From NCBI GenBank assembly GCA_900548585.1, contig URLI01000015.1, positions 1-45,967 of the forward strand: a stretch of 45,967 nucleotides of DNA, written 5' to 3'. Of the stretch, positions 6,343 to 15,048 are shown in pieces (position 1 is the stretch's first letter; the number at the start of each line of letters is the position of its first letter). The stretch comes from an uncultured Prevotella sp. Its GTDB lineage: Bacteria; Bacteroidota; Bacteroidia; Bacteroidales; Bacteroidaceae. Made by a program: the position numbers and the translations under genes. The notes under the pieces were generated by a model. That model had not been told where the DNA came from. It did not search any database and worked only from the letters and a program-made list of their open reading frames with translations.

Positions 6343-6693
6343 ATGAATTTTACTTTGTTGATTACCGTTTTCTTGACGGCTGTCGTTTTGGTGGCAGGGG
6401 CGTACGTCATCGCTAAGCTTGTCGGTCCCCGTTCCTACAACAAGGTGAAGGGCGAGCCTTTCGAGTGTGGTATTCCCACGCGCGGCTCGTCGTGGCTGCC
6501 TATGTCTGTGGGGTACTACCTATTTGCAATCCTGTTCCTCATGTTCGATGTGGAGACTCTGTTCCTATATCCGTGGGCTGTGGTTGTCGGGCATTATGGC
6601 CCGATGGCACTCGTCAGCATCGGGTTCTTCTTGTTGGTACTTGTATTGGGCCTGGCATACGCATGGCGGAAAGGAGTGTTGGAATGGAAGTGA
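6343..6693 (+). CDS. nuoA: NADH-quinone oxidoreductase subunit A (complex I)
   Basis: NuoA is a small membrane subunit at the junction between the membrane arm and the quinone-reducing arm. The 116 residues hold three helices (about 3-25, 58-80 and 86-108). The conserved KGEPFECG loop (36-43) and the acidic FDVETLFLYPWA segment (68-79) are both present. It is the first gene of the nuo operon. Its end overlaps nuoB by 10 bp, which implies coupled translation. Confidence 0.95.
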   Translation: MNFTLLITVFLTAVVLVAGAYVIAKLVGPRSYNKVKGEPFECGIPTRGSSWLPMSVGYYLFAILFLMFDVETLFLYPWAVVVGHYGPMALVSIGFFLLVLVLGLAYAWRKGVLEWK

Positions 6694-7433
6694 GGAAACC
6701 GAAAATAAAGAGCATTCCCTACGCAGAGTTCAAGGACAACGAGGGGCTCGGGAAAATCGTGGAGGAGCTCCACGAGGGTGGCGTGAATGTCGTTACCGGC
6801 AACCTCGACCAGATCATCAACTGGGGTCGTTCCAACTCGCTGTGGTCGCTGACGTTCGCCACGAGTTGCTGCGGCATCGAGTTCATGGCCGTCGGCTGCG
6901 CCCGGTACGACTTTGCGCGTTTCGGCTTCGAGGTGACCCGAAACTCACCCCGCCAGGCCGACCTGATCATGTGTGCCGGCACGATAACGCACAAGATGGC
7001 TCCCGTGCTGAAACGCCTCTACGACGAGATGGCGGAGCCCAAGTATGTCATAGCCGTGGGAGGCTGCGCAATAAGCGGCGGCCCGTTCAAGTCGAGCTAC
7101 CATGTGGTGAGGGGCATTGACGAGTTCCTGCCGGTGGACGTTTACATACCCGGCTGCCCTCCGCGTCCGGAGGCCATCATGTACGGCATGATGCAGCTGC
7201 AGCGCAAGGTGAAGGTGGAGAAGTTCTTCGGCGGCGCAAACCACAAGCAGAATGCCGGGGAACGCGAACTCGGAGTTAGCAACGGCGCACTGATGTACGG
7301 AAACAAACCTATCGTCGTGACAGACGTTCCGGAGGATTTCAAGATGGAGCGCGAGGCCGTTGACGGAAAGGCCGTGGCGGCAAGCAAGGAAACTGCCGGT
7401 GTCGGACAAAAAACAGAGGAGGCAACGAAATGA
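6684..7433 (+). CDS. nuoB: NADH-quinone oxidoreductase subunit B (cluster N2)
   Basis: NuoB carries the terminal [4Fe-4S] cluster N2 that passes electrons to quinone. The four ligands are visible: the Cys62-Cys63 pair in TSCCGIEF, Cys128 in GGCAISGG and Cys158 in PGCPPRPEA. The product is 249 residues. The core ends near residue 180 and is followed by a ~65-residue polar tail rich in Ala, Glu and Lys, longer than in E. coli NuoB. I use ATG 6684 because the family normally begins shortly before the NVVTGNLDQIINWGRS segment; longer in-frame starts lie inside nuoA. The stop overlaps the nuoCD start (ATGA). Confidence 0.95.
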   Translation: MEVRKPKIKSIPYAEFKDNEGLGKIVEELHEGGVNVVTGNLDQIINWGRSNSLWSLTFATSCCGIEFMAVGCARYDFARFGFEVTRNSPRQADLIMCAGTITHKMAPVLKRLYDEMAEPKYVIAVGGCAISGGPFKSSYHVVRGIDEFLPVDVYIPGCPPRPEAIMYGMMQLQRKVKVEKFFGGANHKQNAGERELGVSNGALMYGNKPIVVTDVPEDFKMEREAVDGKAVAASKETAGVGQKTEEATK

Positions 7434-8992
7434 AGTTAGACAACATTATATTCGATTTCGACAAGTTTGCCTCAGAGATGGCAAACCTGAAGGAGAAAAA
7501 GCACTTCGACTACCTCGTCACGATAGTTGGTGAGGACTTTGGGGAAGAAGGACTGGGGTGCATTTACATCCTTGAGAACACCGGGACAAACGAGCGCGTC
7601 AGCGTGAAGATGATTGCAAAACAGGTTGGCGAAGACTATGTGATACCCACTACATATTATATATGGAAGTGCGCCGACCTGCTGGAGCGCGAGGTGTATG
7701 ATTTCTTCGGGATAAAGTTCCTCGGGCATCCGGACATGCGCCGGCTCTACCTGAGAAGCGATTTCGAGGGCTATCCGTTCCGCAAGGACTACAAGGCCAA
7801 GGAGGGCTACTCGCTCGAGGACGACGTGGAGCCGGACTACGGCATGGAGTATTCGCTCACGGAAAACGGCAGGCTGACCGCCAAGCAGAACAAACTGTTC
7901 GCCAACGACGACTATGTGGTTAACATCGGCCCGCAGCACCCGTCAACACACGGCGTGCTGAGACTGCAGACAATTGTGGACGGCGAGACGATAAAGAAGA
8001 TTTACCCACACCTGGGATACATACACCGTGGCATCGAGAAGATGTGCGAGGAATACACTTATCCGCAGACGCTCGCGCTCACCGACCGCCTCAACTACCT
8101 CTCGGCGATGATGCACCGCCACGCGCTCGTGGGAGTGATAGAGGAAGCGATGGGCATCGAACTGAGCGACCGCATCAAGTATATCCGCACGATAATGGAC
8201 GAGCTGCAGCGTATCGACGGACACCTGCTGTACCTCGGCTGCTGCGCACAGGACTTGGGCGCGCTAACCGCATTCCTGTACTGTATGCGCGACCGCGAGC
8301 ATGTGCTGAACGCCATGGAGGAGACCACCGGCGGGAGGCTCATCCAGAACTACTACCGCATCGGCGGGCTGCAGGACGACATCGACCCGAATTTCGTCGG
8401 GAACGTGAAGAAACTCTGCGCGTGCCTCAAGCCGATGATACAGGAATACATGGATGTGTTCGGCGACAACGTCATAACGCACCAGCGTTTCGACAACGTT
8501 GGTTTCATGGACAAGGAAAACATCATCAGCTACGGGCTGTCCGGCGCATCGGGACGTGCAAGCAACTGGAAGAACGACGTGCGCAAGAACCACCCTTACG
8601 ACATGTACGACAAGGTGGAGTGGGATCAGGTGACATGGGACACCTGCGACTCGATGGGACGCTACATGATCCGTATCAACGAAATCAAGCAGAGCATACG
8701 GATTATCGAGCAGCTTATAGATAATATACCGGAGGGAGAGTTCTACATCAAGCAGAAGCCAATAATAAAGGTGCCCGAGGGACAGTGGTATTTCTCTGTG
8801 GAGGGAACAAGCGGCGAGTTTGGAGTATATCTTGACTCGCGCGGCGACAAGAGCCCGTACCGGCTGAAGCTCCGCCCCATGGGGCTGACGCTGATCGCTG
8901 CCATGGACGAGATGCTGCGCGGGTATAAGATTGCCGACCTCATCACAACGGGCGCGGCGCTTGATTTCGTAATCCCGGACATTGACCGCTAA
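7430..8992 (+). CDS. nuoCD: NADH-quinone oxidoreductase subunits C and D, fused
   Basis: This 520-residue fusion provides the hydrophilic connecting subunits next to the quinone site. The NuoC domain (about 10-130) has LEREVYDFFGI and GHPDMRRLYL. The NuoD domain starts near 160 with VVNIGPQHPSTHG, whose His residues line the quinone cavity, and continues to the C-terminal R-rich LKLRPMGLTL and DFVIPDIDR. The fusion is also known in E. coli. It is coupled to nuoB by an ATGA overlap. The next gene is nuoH, not nuoE, so the NADH-oxidising module (NuoE, F, G) is absent from the operon. Confidence 0.95.
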   Translation: MKLDNIIFDFDKFASEMANLKEKKHFDYLVTIVGEDFGEEGLGCIYILENTGTNERVSVKMIAKQVGEDYVIPTTYYIWKCADLLEREVYDFFGIKFLGHPDMRRLYLRSDFEGYPFRKDYKAKEGYSLEDDVEPDYGMEYSLTENGRLTAKQNKLFANDDYVVNIGPQHPSTHGVLRLQTIVDGETIKKIYPHLGYIHRGIEKMCEEYTYPQTLALTDRLNYLSAMMHRHALVGVIEEAMGIELSDRIKYIRTIMDELQRIDGHLLYLGCCAQDLGALTAFLYCMRDREHVLNAMEETTGGRLIQNYYRIGGLQDDIDPNFVGNVKKLCACLKPMIQEYMDVFGDNVITHQRFDNVGFMDKENIISYGLSGASGRASNWKNDVRKNHPYDMYDKVEWDQVTWDTCDSMGRYMIRINEIKQSIRIIEQLIDNIPEGEFYIKQKPIIKVPEGQWYFSVEGTSGEFGVYLDSRGDKSPYRLKLRPMGLTLIAAMDEMLRGYKIADLITTGAALDFVIPDIDR

Positions 8993-9025
8993 TAGGAAAC
9001 AGATAATAGAAAACAGATAATCGTT

Positions 9026-10114
9026 ATGTTTGACTTTAGTATAGTTACACAATGGTTCGACGGGTTGCTGCGCCAGACACTTGGTCTTGGCGACTTCTGG
9101 TCGATATTTATCGAGTGCGTCGTGGTGGGGCTGCTCATTCTCACCGCATACTCGCTCATTGCCATGGTGCTTATATTCATGGAACGCAAGGTGTGCGCCT
9201 ATTTCCAGTGCCGCCTCGGCCCGATGCGCGTCGGCCCGTGGGGACTGCTGCAGGTGATTGCCGACGTGCTGAAGATGCTCATCAAGGAGATCTTCTTCGT
9301 TGACAAGGCCGACAAGTTCCTGTATATCGTCGCGCCGATTTTCGTCGTAGCCGCTTCCGTTGGAACATTCTCGTTCCTCCCGTGGAACAAGGGCGCCGTG
9401 ATACTCGACTTCAACGTTGGCCTATTCCTCCTCACTGCCATTTCGTCAATCGGCGTCGTGGGAATGTTCATGGCAGGCTGGGGCTCAAACAACAAGTATT
9501 CCGTTGTCAGCGCAATGCGTGGCGCGGTGCAGATGATTTCCTACGAGATGTCGCTATGCCTGTGCCTCATCTCCGCCGTGATACTTACGGGTACTATGCA
9601 GATGAGCGGTGTCGTCGAGGCGCAGACCGGCCCGTGGCAGTGGCTCATCTTCAAGGGGCACATCCCTGCTATAATAGCATTCCTGGTGTTCCTCGTTGCA
9701 GGAAACGCCGAGGCCAACCGTGGCCCGTTTGACCTCGCGGAGGCAGAGAGCGAGCTCACGGCAGGCTACCACACCGAGTATTCAGGTATGGGATTCGGCT
9801 TCTACTACCTTGCCGAGTACCTCAACCTTTTCGTAATATCCGGCATCGCTGCGGCAGTGTTCCTCGGCGGATGGGCGCCAATAAACATCGGTGTCGCGGG
9901 ATTCGACAATGTTATGGATGCGATCCCCGGTTTTGTTTGGTTCTTCGGCAAGACTTTCCTCGTGGTATGGCTGCTGATGTGGGTTCGCTGGACGTTCCCC
10001 CGTCTGCGCATCGACCAGATACTTAAATTAGAGTGGAAATATCTCTTGCCACTTTCTCTCATCAACATCGTGCTGATGACCGTCATAGTGGCCTTGGGCG
10101 CATATATTAAATAA
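9026..10114 (+). CDS. nuoH: NADH-quinone oxidoreductase subunit H
   Basis: NuoH is the 8-helix membrane subunit that forms much of the quinone-binding channel and links redox chemistry to pumping. The 362-residue protein has the conserved ERKVCAYFQCRLGPMRVG segment (53-70), the acidic loop AEAESELTAGYHTEYSG and the late NKTFL-type segment FGKTFLVVWLLMWVRWTFPR. It follows nuoCD after 33 bp; this gap carries a short imperfect direct repeat of AAACAGATAAT. Confidence 0.95.
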   Translation: MFDFSIVTQWFDGLLRQTLGLGDFWSIFIECVVVGLLILTAYSLIAMVLIFMERKVCAYFQCRLGPMRVGPWGLLQVIADVLKMLIKEIFFVDKADKFLYIVAPIFVVAASVGTFSFLPWNKGAVILDFNVGLFLLTAISSIGVVGMFMAGWGSNNKYSVVSAMRGAVQMISYEMSLCLCLISAVILTGTMQMSGVVEAQTGPWQWLIFKGHIPAIIAFLVFLVAGNAEANRGPFDLAEAESELTAGYHTEYSGMGFGFYYLAEYLNLFVISGIAAAVFLGGWAPINIGVAGFDNVMDAIPGFVWFFGKTFLVVWLLMWVRWTFPRLRIDQILKLEWKYLLPLSLINIVLMTVIVALGAYIK

Positions 10115-10124
10115 GGAGCAGGAT

Positions 10125-10658
10125 ATGGAAAACAACAAATCATATTTCGGAGAGATTGGCAACGCCCTGAAGACCCTTTTCGTCGGGATGAAGACGACCC
10201 TGAAGGAGTATTTCACGCCTAAGTCAACCGAGCAATACCCCGAGAACCGCAAGACGACGCTGCATGTTGCGCAGAGACACCGCGGGCGGCTTGTGTTCAA
10301 GCGCAACGAGGACGGCACATACAAGTGCACCGCTTGCACGATGTGTGAGAGGGCGTGTCCCAACGGCACGATAAAGATTGTGTCTGAGATGGTTACTAAC
10401 GAGGAGACGGGAAAGAAGAAGCGCGTGCTGCGCGACTACCGCTACGACCTCGGCGACTGCATGTTCTGCCAGCTGTGCACCAATGCCTGCAATTTTGATG
10501 CAATAGAGTTCACGAACGATTTCGAGAACGCGACTTTCGATCGCGACGCCCTCGTGCTGCATCTCGACAAGGAGGTATACAAGGGAGGGTCCCTCCCCAA
10601 CCTCATCGATGGCGGCGCACCGATGGAAATAGGTAAGTTTAATACTAAAAAGAAGTAA
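10125..10658 (+). CDS. nuoI: NADH-quinone oxidoreductase subunit I (2x[4Fe-4S])
   Basis: NuoI carries clusters N6a and N6b. Both ligand sets are visible in the 177-residue product: Cys68/71/74/78 in CTACTMCERACP and Cys112/115/118/122 in CMFCQLCTNAC. The N-terminal helix region (about 8-35) would lie on the membrane. It is 20-30 residues longer at the C-terminus than the minimal family. In a complex without NuoEFG this subunit is a plausible docking point for ferredoxin or flavodoxin; that is inference from related 11-subunit enzymes. Confidence 0.95.
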   Translation: MENNKSYFGEIGNALKTLFVGMKTTLKEYFTPKSTEQYPENRKTTLHVAQRHRGRLVFKRNEDGTYKCTACTMCERACPNGTIKIVSEMVTNEETGKKKRVLRDYRYDLGDCMFCQLCTNACNFDAIEFTNDFENATFDRDALVLHLDKEVYKGGSLPNLIDGGAPMEIGKFNTKKK

Positions 10659-10664
10659 AGAGAA

Positions 10665-11177
10665 ATGGCCAATATAATAGTATTCGCAATTCTCGCTGTG
10701 GTAATCCTCGTTTCAGCCATACTTTGTGTTACCACTAAGCGTATAATGAGGGCGGCGACGTTCCTGCTGTTCGTGCTGTTCGGTGTGGCGGGTCTGTATT
10801 TCCTGCTCGGCTACACCTACCTCGGTGCCGCACAGATTTCAGTGTATGCCGGTGGCGTTATGATGATTTACATCTTCGCCATCCAGCTGGTCAGCAAGCG
10901 CACCCTGCAGGGACTCGTGGAGCACTTAAAGGGAAGCCGCGTGGCTTTCGGATCGCTTGTTGCCCTCGCGGGACTTGTCACCGTAGTGACTGTGTTCCTT
11001 AAAAATCAGTTTATCAATAATTTCGCAAAACTTCCCGATGTGGAGTTCAGCGTTGAGGAAATCGGAAAGCAACTCGTCGGTGCCGGAAAGTACGGGTATG
11101 TGCTTCCGTTCGAGTTCATCTCGGTGTTCCTGCTGGCATGTATCATCGGTGGTATTGTAATTTCAAGAAAGGGTTAG
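10665..11177 (+). CDS. nuoJ: NADH-quinone oxidoreductase subunit J
   Basis: The 170-residue protein has five predicted membrane helices and the conserved TM3 region with LLGYTYLGAAQISVYAGGVM, which contains the pi-bulge Tyr/Gly pattern of NuoJ. It sits 6 bp after nuoI and 3 bp before nuoK. It links NuoH and the antiporter-like subunits in the membrane arm. Confidence 0.93.
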   Translation: MANIIVFAILAVVILVSAILCVTTKRIMRAATFLLFVLFGVAGLYFLLGYTYLGAAQISVYAGGVMMIYIFAIQLVSKRTLQGLVEHLKGSRVAFGSLVALAGLVTVVTVFLKNQFINNFAKLPDVEFSVEEIGKQLVGAGKYGYVLPFEFISVFLLACIIGGIVISRKG

Positions 11178-11180
11178 GCT

Positions 11181-11492
11181 ATGATGGTACCAGTGGAATG
11201 TTATTTCGGTTTGTCAGCACTGTTGTTCTTCATCGGTGTGTTCGGCTTCATATCTCGCCGGAACCTTATTGCTATGCTCATCTCTGTTGAGCTGATACTT
11301 AACTCTGTGGATATAAACTTCGCCGCGTTCAACCGAATACTTTATCCGGGAATGCTCGACGGTTTCTTCTTCACACTATTCTCGATCGGCGTAAGCGCTG
11401 CAGAATCGGCAGTCGCAATCGCTATAATTATAAATGTCTTCCGCAATTTCAGAAGCGACTCGGTTGACAGCATCAAAGAACTTAGAAATTAA
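11181..11492 (+). CDS. nuoK: NADH-quinone oxidoreductase subunit K
   Basis: This 103-residue, three-helix subunit is MrpC-like. The two membrane glutamates needed for proton transfer are present: one in MLISVELILNSVDINF (helix 2) and one in SAAESAVAIAIII (helix 3). Two consecutive ATG codons open the gene; either may be used. Confidence 0.94.
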   Translation: MMVPVECYFGLSALLFFIGVFGFISRRNLIAMLISVELILNSVDINFAAFNRILYPGMLDGFFFTLFSIGVSAAESAVAIAIIINVFRNFRSDSVDSIKELRN

Positions 11493-11518
11493 TATCATTA
11501 AGAATTCAGAACATCATT

Positions 11519-13507
11519 ATGGATTACAGCTATTCTTTCTTGATACTGCTTCTGCCGCTGCTTTCGTTCATCATCATTGGACTTGCGGGCATGAAGATGT
11601 CTCATAAGGTGTCAGGGCTCATCGGCACCGCGTCTGTAGGCGTGGTCACGGTGCTGTCATACTACACCGCATTCGTATATTTCACTGCCGACAGGGTGGG
11701 CGAGGTCTTCCAGACCATCGTTCCCTACAACTTCACATGGCTGCCATTAGGCAGGCTGCATTTTGACATCGGCATACTCCTCGACCCGATTTCGGTGATG
11801 ATGCTTATTGTCATCTCGACGGTGAGTTTCATGGTTCACATCTATTCGTTCGGATACATGCACGGCGAGAAAGGCTTCCAGCGTTACTACGCTTTCCTTT
11901 CGCTCTTCACCATGTCGATGCTCGGACTTGTGCTGGCGACCAACATATTCCAGATGTACCTCTTCTGGGAGCTTGTGGGTGTCAGCTCATACCTGCTCAT
12001 CGGTTTCTACTATCCCACGCATGCTGCGGTCGCCGCATCGAAGAAGGCGTTCATCGTCACCCGCTTTGCCGACCTCTTCTTCCTCATCGGCATCCTGTTG
12101 TTCGGCTATTACACGCAGTCGTTCAGTTTCAGTTTCGCCGGTGATATAGTTATGGGGCAGGGCACAGAGGCGTTCATTCCCTCTGATGTGGCAAGGGCTG
12201 TTGCTGCCGGGGGCTTCATCATCCCTACCGCGCTGGTGCTTATGTTCATCGGAGGCGCCGGCAAGTCTGCTATGTTCCCGCTGCACATCTGGCTTCCCGA
12301 CGCAATGGAAGGCCCGACACCTGTCAGCGCGCTCATACACGCTGCAACGATGGTCGTCGCCGGAGTGTTCCAGGTGGCACGCATGTTCCCGTTGTGGATG
12401 CAATATGCCCCGGAGCAGTTGAGCATCATCGTTGTCATAGGCGCTTTCACCGCTTTCTATGCCGCTGCCGTGGCTTGTGCCCAGAGTGACATAAAGCGCG
12501 TGCTGGCGTTCTCGACAATATCGCAGATTGCGTTCATGATGGTCGCGCTCGGCGTTTCCATGCCCGGGATTCACGGCGAGGTGCTTGACAACCACGCCCA
12601 GCTGGGCTACATGGCATCCATGTTCCACCTGTTCACGCACGCCATGTTCAAGGCCTGTCTGTTCCTTGGTGCAGGCTGTATCATACATGCTGTTCACTCA
12701 AACGAGATGGAGTACATGGGAGGCCTGCGCAAATACATGCCTATAACGCATATCACGTTCCTCATCTCCTGCCTTGCAATTTCTGGAATACCGTTCTTCT
12801 CGGGCTTCAGCTCAAAGGACGAGATAATGTCCGCCTGCTTTGCCTACAGCCCGCTGTGCGGCTGGTGGATGACCGGTGTCGCAGCCATGACGGCATTCTA
12901 TATGTTCCGTCTGTACTATGGGATATTCTGGGGAACGGAGAACAACGCGGCTCACGCAGAGCATACTCCGCACGAGGCCCCGCTCACTATGACAATACCT
13001 CTGATTGTGCTAAGTGTTATAACAGTCGGTGTCGGAATATACACCACACTCGCTGGCTTCCTTGGGTGGGACGGCAGTTTCGGCAGTTTCGTGACGGCCT
13101 CCGGCAAGGAATATACAATTCATTTCGACACCCAGACGGCAATCGTCTCAACGGTAATAGCGATTTGCGCCATAGCGCTTGCAACCTATATATATAAAGG
13201 TGAGAAGCAACCCATTGCCGACCGCCTGTACAAGACGTTCCCGCGTCTGCACCGTGCCGCCTACAAGCGTTTCTACATGGACGAGGTGTGGATGTTTGTG
13301 ACGCATAATATAATATTCCGCTTCTTCTCGCACCCGATTGCATGGTTCGACCGTCACTGTGTTGACGGGACACTGAATTTCATGGCATGGGGAACCAACG
13401 AGGCTGGAGAGGCACTCCGCCCGTGGCAGAGCGGCGATGTGCGGCAGTATGCAGTGTGGTTCCTCACGGGGTCCGTGGCGCTTGCACTGATATTGCTGGC
13501 AATATAA
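11519..13507 (+). CDS. nuoL: NADH-quinone oxidoreductase subunit L (antiporter-like)
   Basis: NuoL is the distal proton-pumping subunit with the long lateral helix. The 662-residue product shows the Mrp-antiporter family signatures: ELVGVSSYLLIGFYY with the TM5 glutamate, the TM7 lysine region GGAGKSAMFPLHIWLPDAM, and EGPTPVSALIHAATMV. The His-rich part AGCIIHAVHSNEMEYMGGL follows in the second half. The length is normal. It is 26 bp after nuoK and 39 bp before nuoM. Confidence 0.95.
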   Translation: MDYSYSFLILLLPLLSFIIIGLAGMKMSHKVSGLIGTASVGVVTVLSYYTAFVYFTADRVGEVFQTIVPYNFTWLPLGRLHFDIGILLDPISVMMLIVISTVSFMVHIYSFGYMHGEKGFQRYYAFLSLFTMSMLGLVLATNIFQMYLFWELVGVSSYLLIGFYYPTHAAVAASKKAFIVTRFADLFFLIGILLFGYYTQSFSFSFAGDIVMGQGTEAFIPSDVARAVAAGGFIIPTALVLMFIGGAGKSAMFPLHIWLPDAMEGPTPVSALIHAATMVVAGVFQVARMFPLWMQYAPEQLSIIVVIGAFTAFYAAAVACAQSDIKRVLAFSTISQIAFMMVALGVSMPGIHGEVLDNHAQLGYMASMFHLFTHAMFKACLFLGAGCIIHAVHSNEMEYMGGLRKYMPITHITFLISCLAISGIPFFSGFSSKDEIMSACFAYSPLCGWWMTGVAAMTAFYMFRLYYGIFWGTENNAAHAEHTPHEAPLTMTIPLIVLSVITVGVGIYTTLAGFLGWDGSFGSFVTASGKEYTIHFDTQTAIVSTVIAICAIALATYIYKGEKQPIADRLYKTFPRLHRAAYKRFYMDEVWMFVTHNIIFRFFSHPIAWFDRHCVDGTLNFMAWGTNEAGEALRPWQSGDVRQYAVWFLTGSVALALILLAI

Positions 13508-13546
13508 AACATTAAAATAGTAAATTGTTGAATAGTAAACACAATT

Positions 13547-15046
13547 ATGTCTATATTAACATTATTCGTAGTTATCCCCGCCCTGATGTTGCCCGGGCTT
13601 TGGCTGGCCCGCAACGATAATCAGGTGCGCGGCGTGATGGTTGCTGGTTCCTCGTGCTTGCTGGCATTGTCGATATGGCTGACAATAGATTTCATACTGG
13701 CCCGTGCCGGTGGAGATACCAGCGTGATGCTGCACACATACGCCATCGACTGGTTCAGGCCGCTCAACATACAGTATGCAGTGGGCGTTGACGGCATATC
13801 GGTGGTCATGTTGCTCCTCTCGAGCGTAATCGTGTTCACCGGAACGTTCGCCTCGTGGCAGCTTCAGCCAATGAAAAAGGAGTATTTCCTATGGTTCACG
13901 CTCCTTTCAACCGGTGTCTTCGGGTTCTTCATCTCGGTTGACATGTTCACCATGTTCATGTTCTATGAAGTGGCGCTCATACCGATGTATCTTCTCATCG
14001 GCGTGTGGGGCAGCGGCAACAAGGAGTATGCGGCAATGAAACTCACGCTGATGCTCATGGGCGGTTCGGCACTTCTCATCCTCGGCATCCTCGGCATCTA
14101 TTACTTCAGCGGTGCGACGACGATGAACGTCAATGAGATTGCCGCCATGCACAACATCCCGGTTGCGATACAGAAGGTGTTCTTCCCGTTCGTCTTCATC
14201 GGTTTCGGTGTTCTTGGCGCACTCTTCCCGTTCCACACGTGGAGTCCCGACGGTCATGCCTCGGCCCCGACGGCAGTGTCAATGCTTCATGCCGGCGTGC
14301 TTATGAAGCTCGGAGGCTACGGCTGTTTCCGCATAGCCATGTTCCTGCTTCCCGATGCCGCGCGTGAGCTGGCATGGATATTCCTAATCCTGACGACAAT
14401 ATCGGTCGTATACGGGGCATTGTCGGCATGTGTGCAGACCGACCTCAAGTACATCAACGCATACTCATCGGTGTCGCACTGCGGACTGGTGCTCTTCGCG
14501 CTGCTTATGATGACAAGGACCGCATGCACGGGAGCAATCCTGCAGATGCTTTCCCACGGACTTATGACAGCACTCTTCTTTGCCCTCATCGGTATGATTT
14601 ACGGCCGCGCCCACACCCGTGACGTGCGCTATCTCGGTGGGCTTATGAAGATAATGCCGTTCCTCGCCGTAGGATATGTAATCGCCGGTCTTGCCAACCT
14701 CGGTCTTCCGGGCTTCTCTGGCTTCATTGCCGAGATGACGATATTCGTCGGTTCGTTCGAGAACGCCGACACCTTCAGCCGTGTATGCACCATCATCGCT
14801 TGCTGCTCGATCGTCATCACGGCAGTCTATATCCTGCGCGTCGTCGGCAAGATACTGTTCCAGAAACTGCAGTATCCGCACATGGAGACGGTCAAACTGA
14901 CCGATGCCACATGGGATGAGCGGTTTGCGGTGATATGTCTCATCGCCTGTGTCGCAGGTCTTGGCATGTTCCCGATGTGGGCAAGCCAGGTAATCGACAG
15001 TGGAGTGGGTAACGTTTTGTCTAACATCTTAACCGCCAGCATCTAA
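13547..15046 (+). CDS. nuoM: NADH-quinone oxidoreductase subunit M (antiporter-like)
   Basis: This is the second antiporter-like pump subunit, 499 residues with about 14 membrane helices. The TM5 glutamate lies in MFYEVALIPMYLLIG and the central pump motif in SPDGHASAPTAVSMLHAG. The C-terminal part has AGLANLGLPGFSGFIAE, typical of NuoM. It ends 2 bp before nuoN. Confidence 0.95.
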   Translation: MSILTLFVVIPALMLPGLWLARNDNQVRGVMVAGSSCLLALSIWLTIDFILARAGGDTSVMLHTYAIDWFRPLNIQYAVGVDGISVVMLLLSSVIVFTGTFASWQLQPMKKEYFLWFTLLSTGVFGFFISVDMFTMFMFYEVALIPMYLLIGVWGSGNKEYAAMKLTLMLMGGSALLILGILGIYYFSGATTMNVNEIAAMHNIPVAIQKVFFPFVFIGFGVLGALFPFHTWSPDGHASAPTAVSMLHAGVLMKLGGYGCFRIAMFLLPDAARELAWIFLILTTISVVYGALSACVQTDLKYINAYSSVSHCGLVLFALLMMTRTACTGAILQMLSHGLMTALFFALIGMIYGRAHTRDVRYLGGLMKIMPFLAVGYVIAGLANLGLPGFSGFIAEMTIFVGSFENADTFSRVCTIIACCSIVITAVYILRVVGKILFQKLQYPHMETVKLTDATWDERFAVICLIACVAGLGMFPMWASQVIDSGVGNVLSNILTASI

Positions 15047-15048
15047 TT

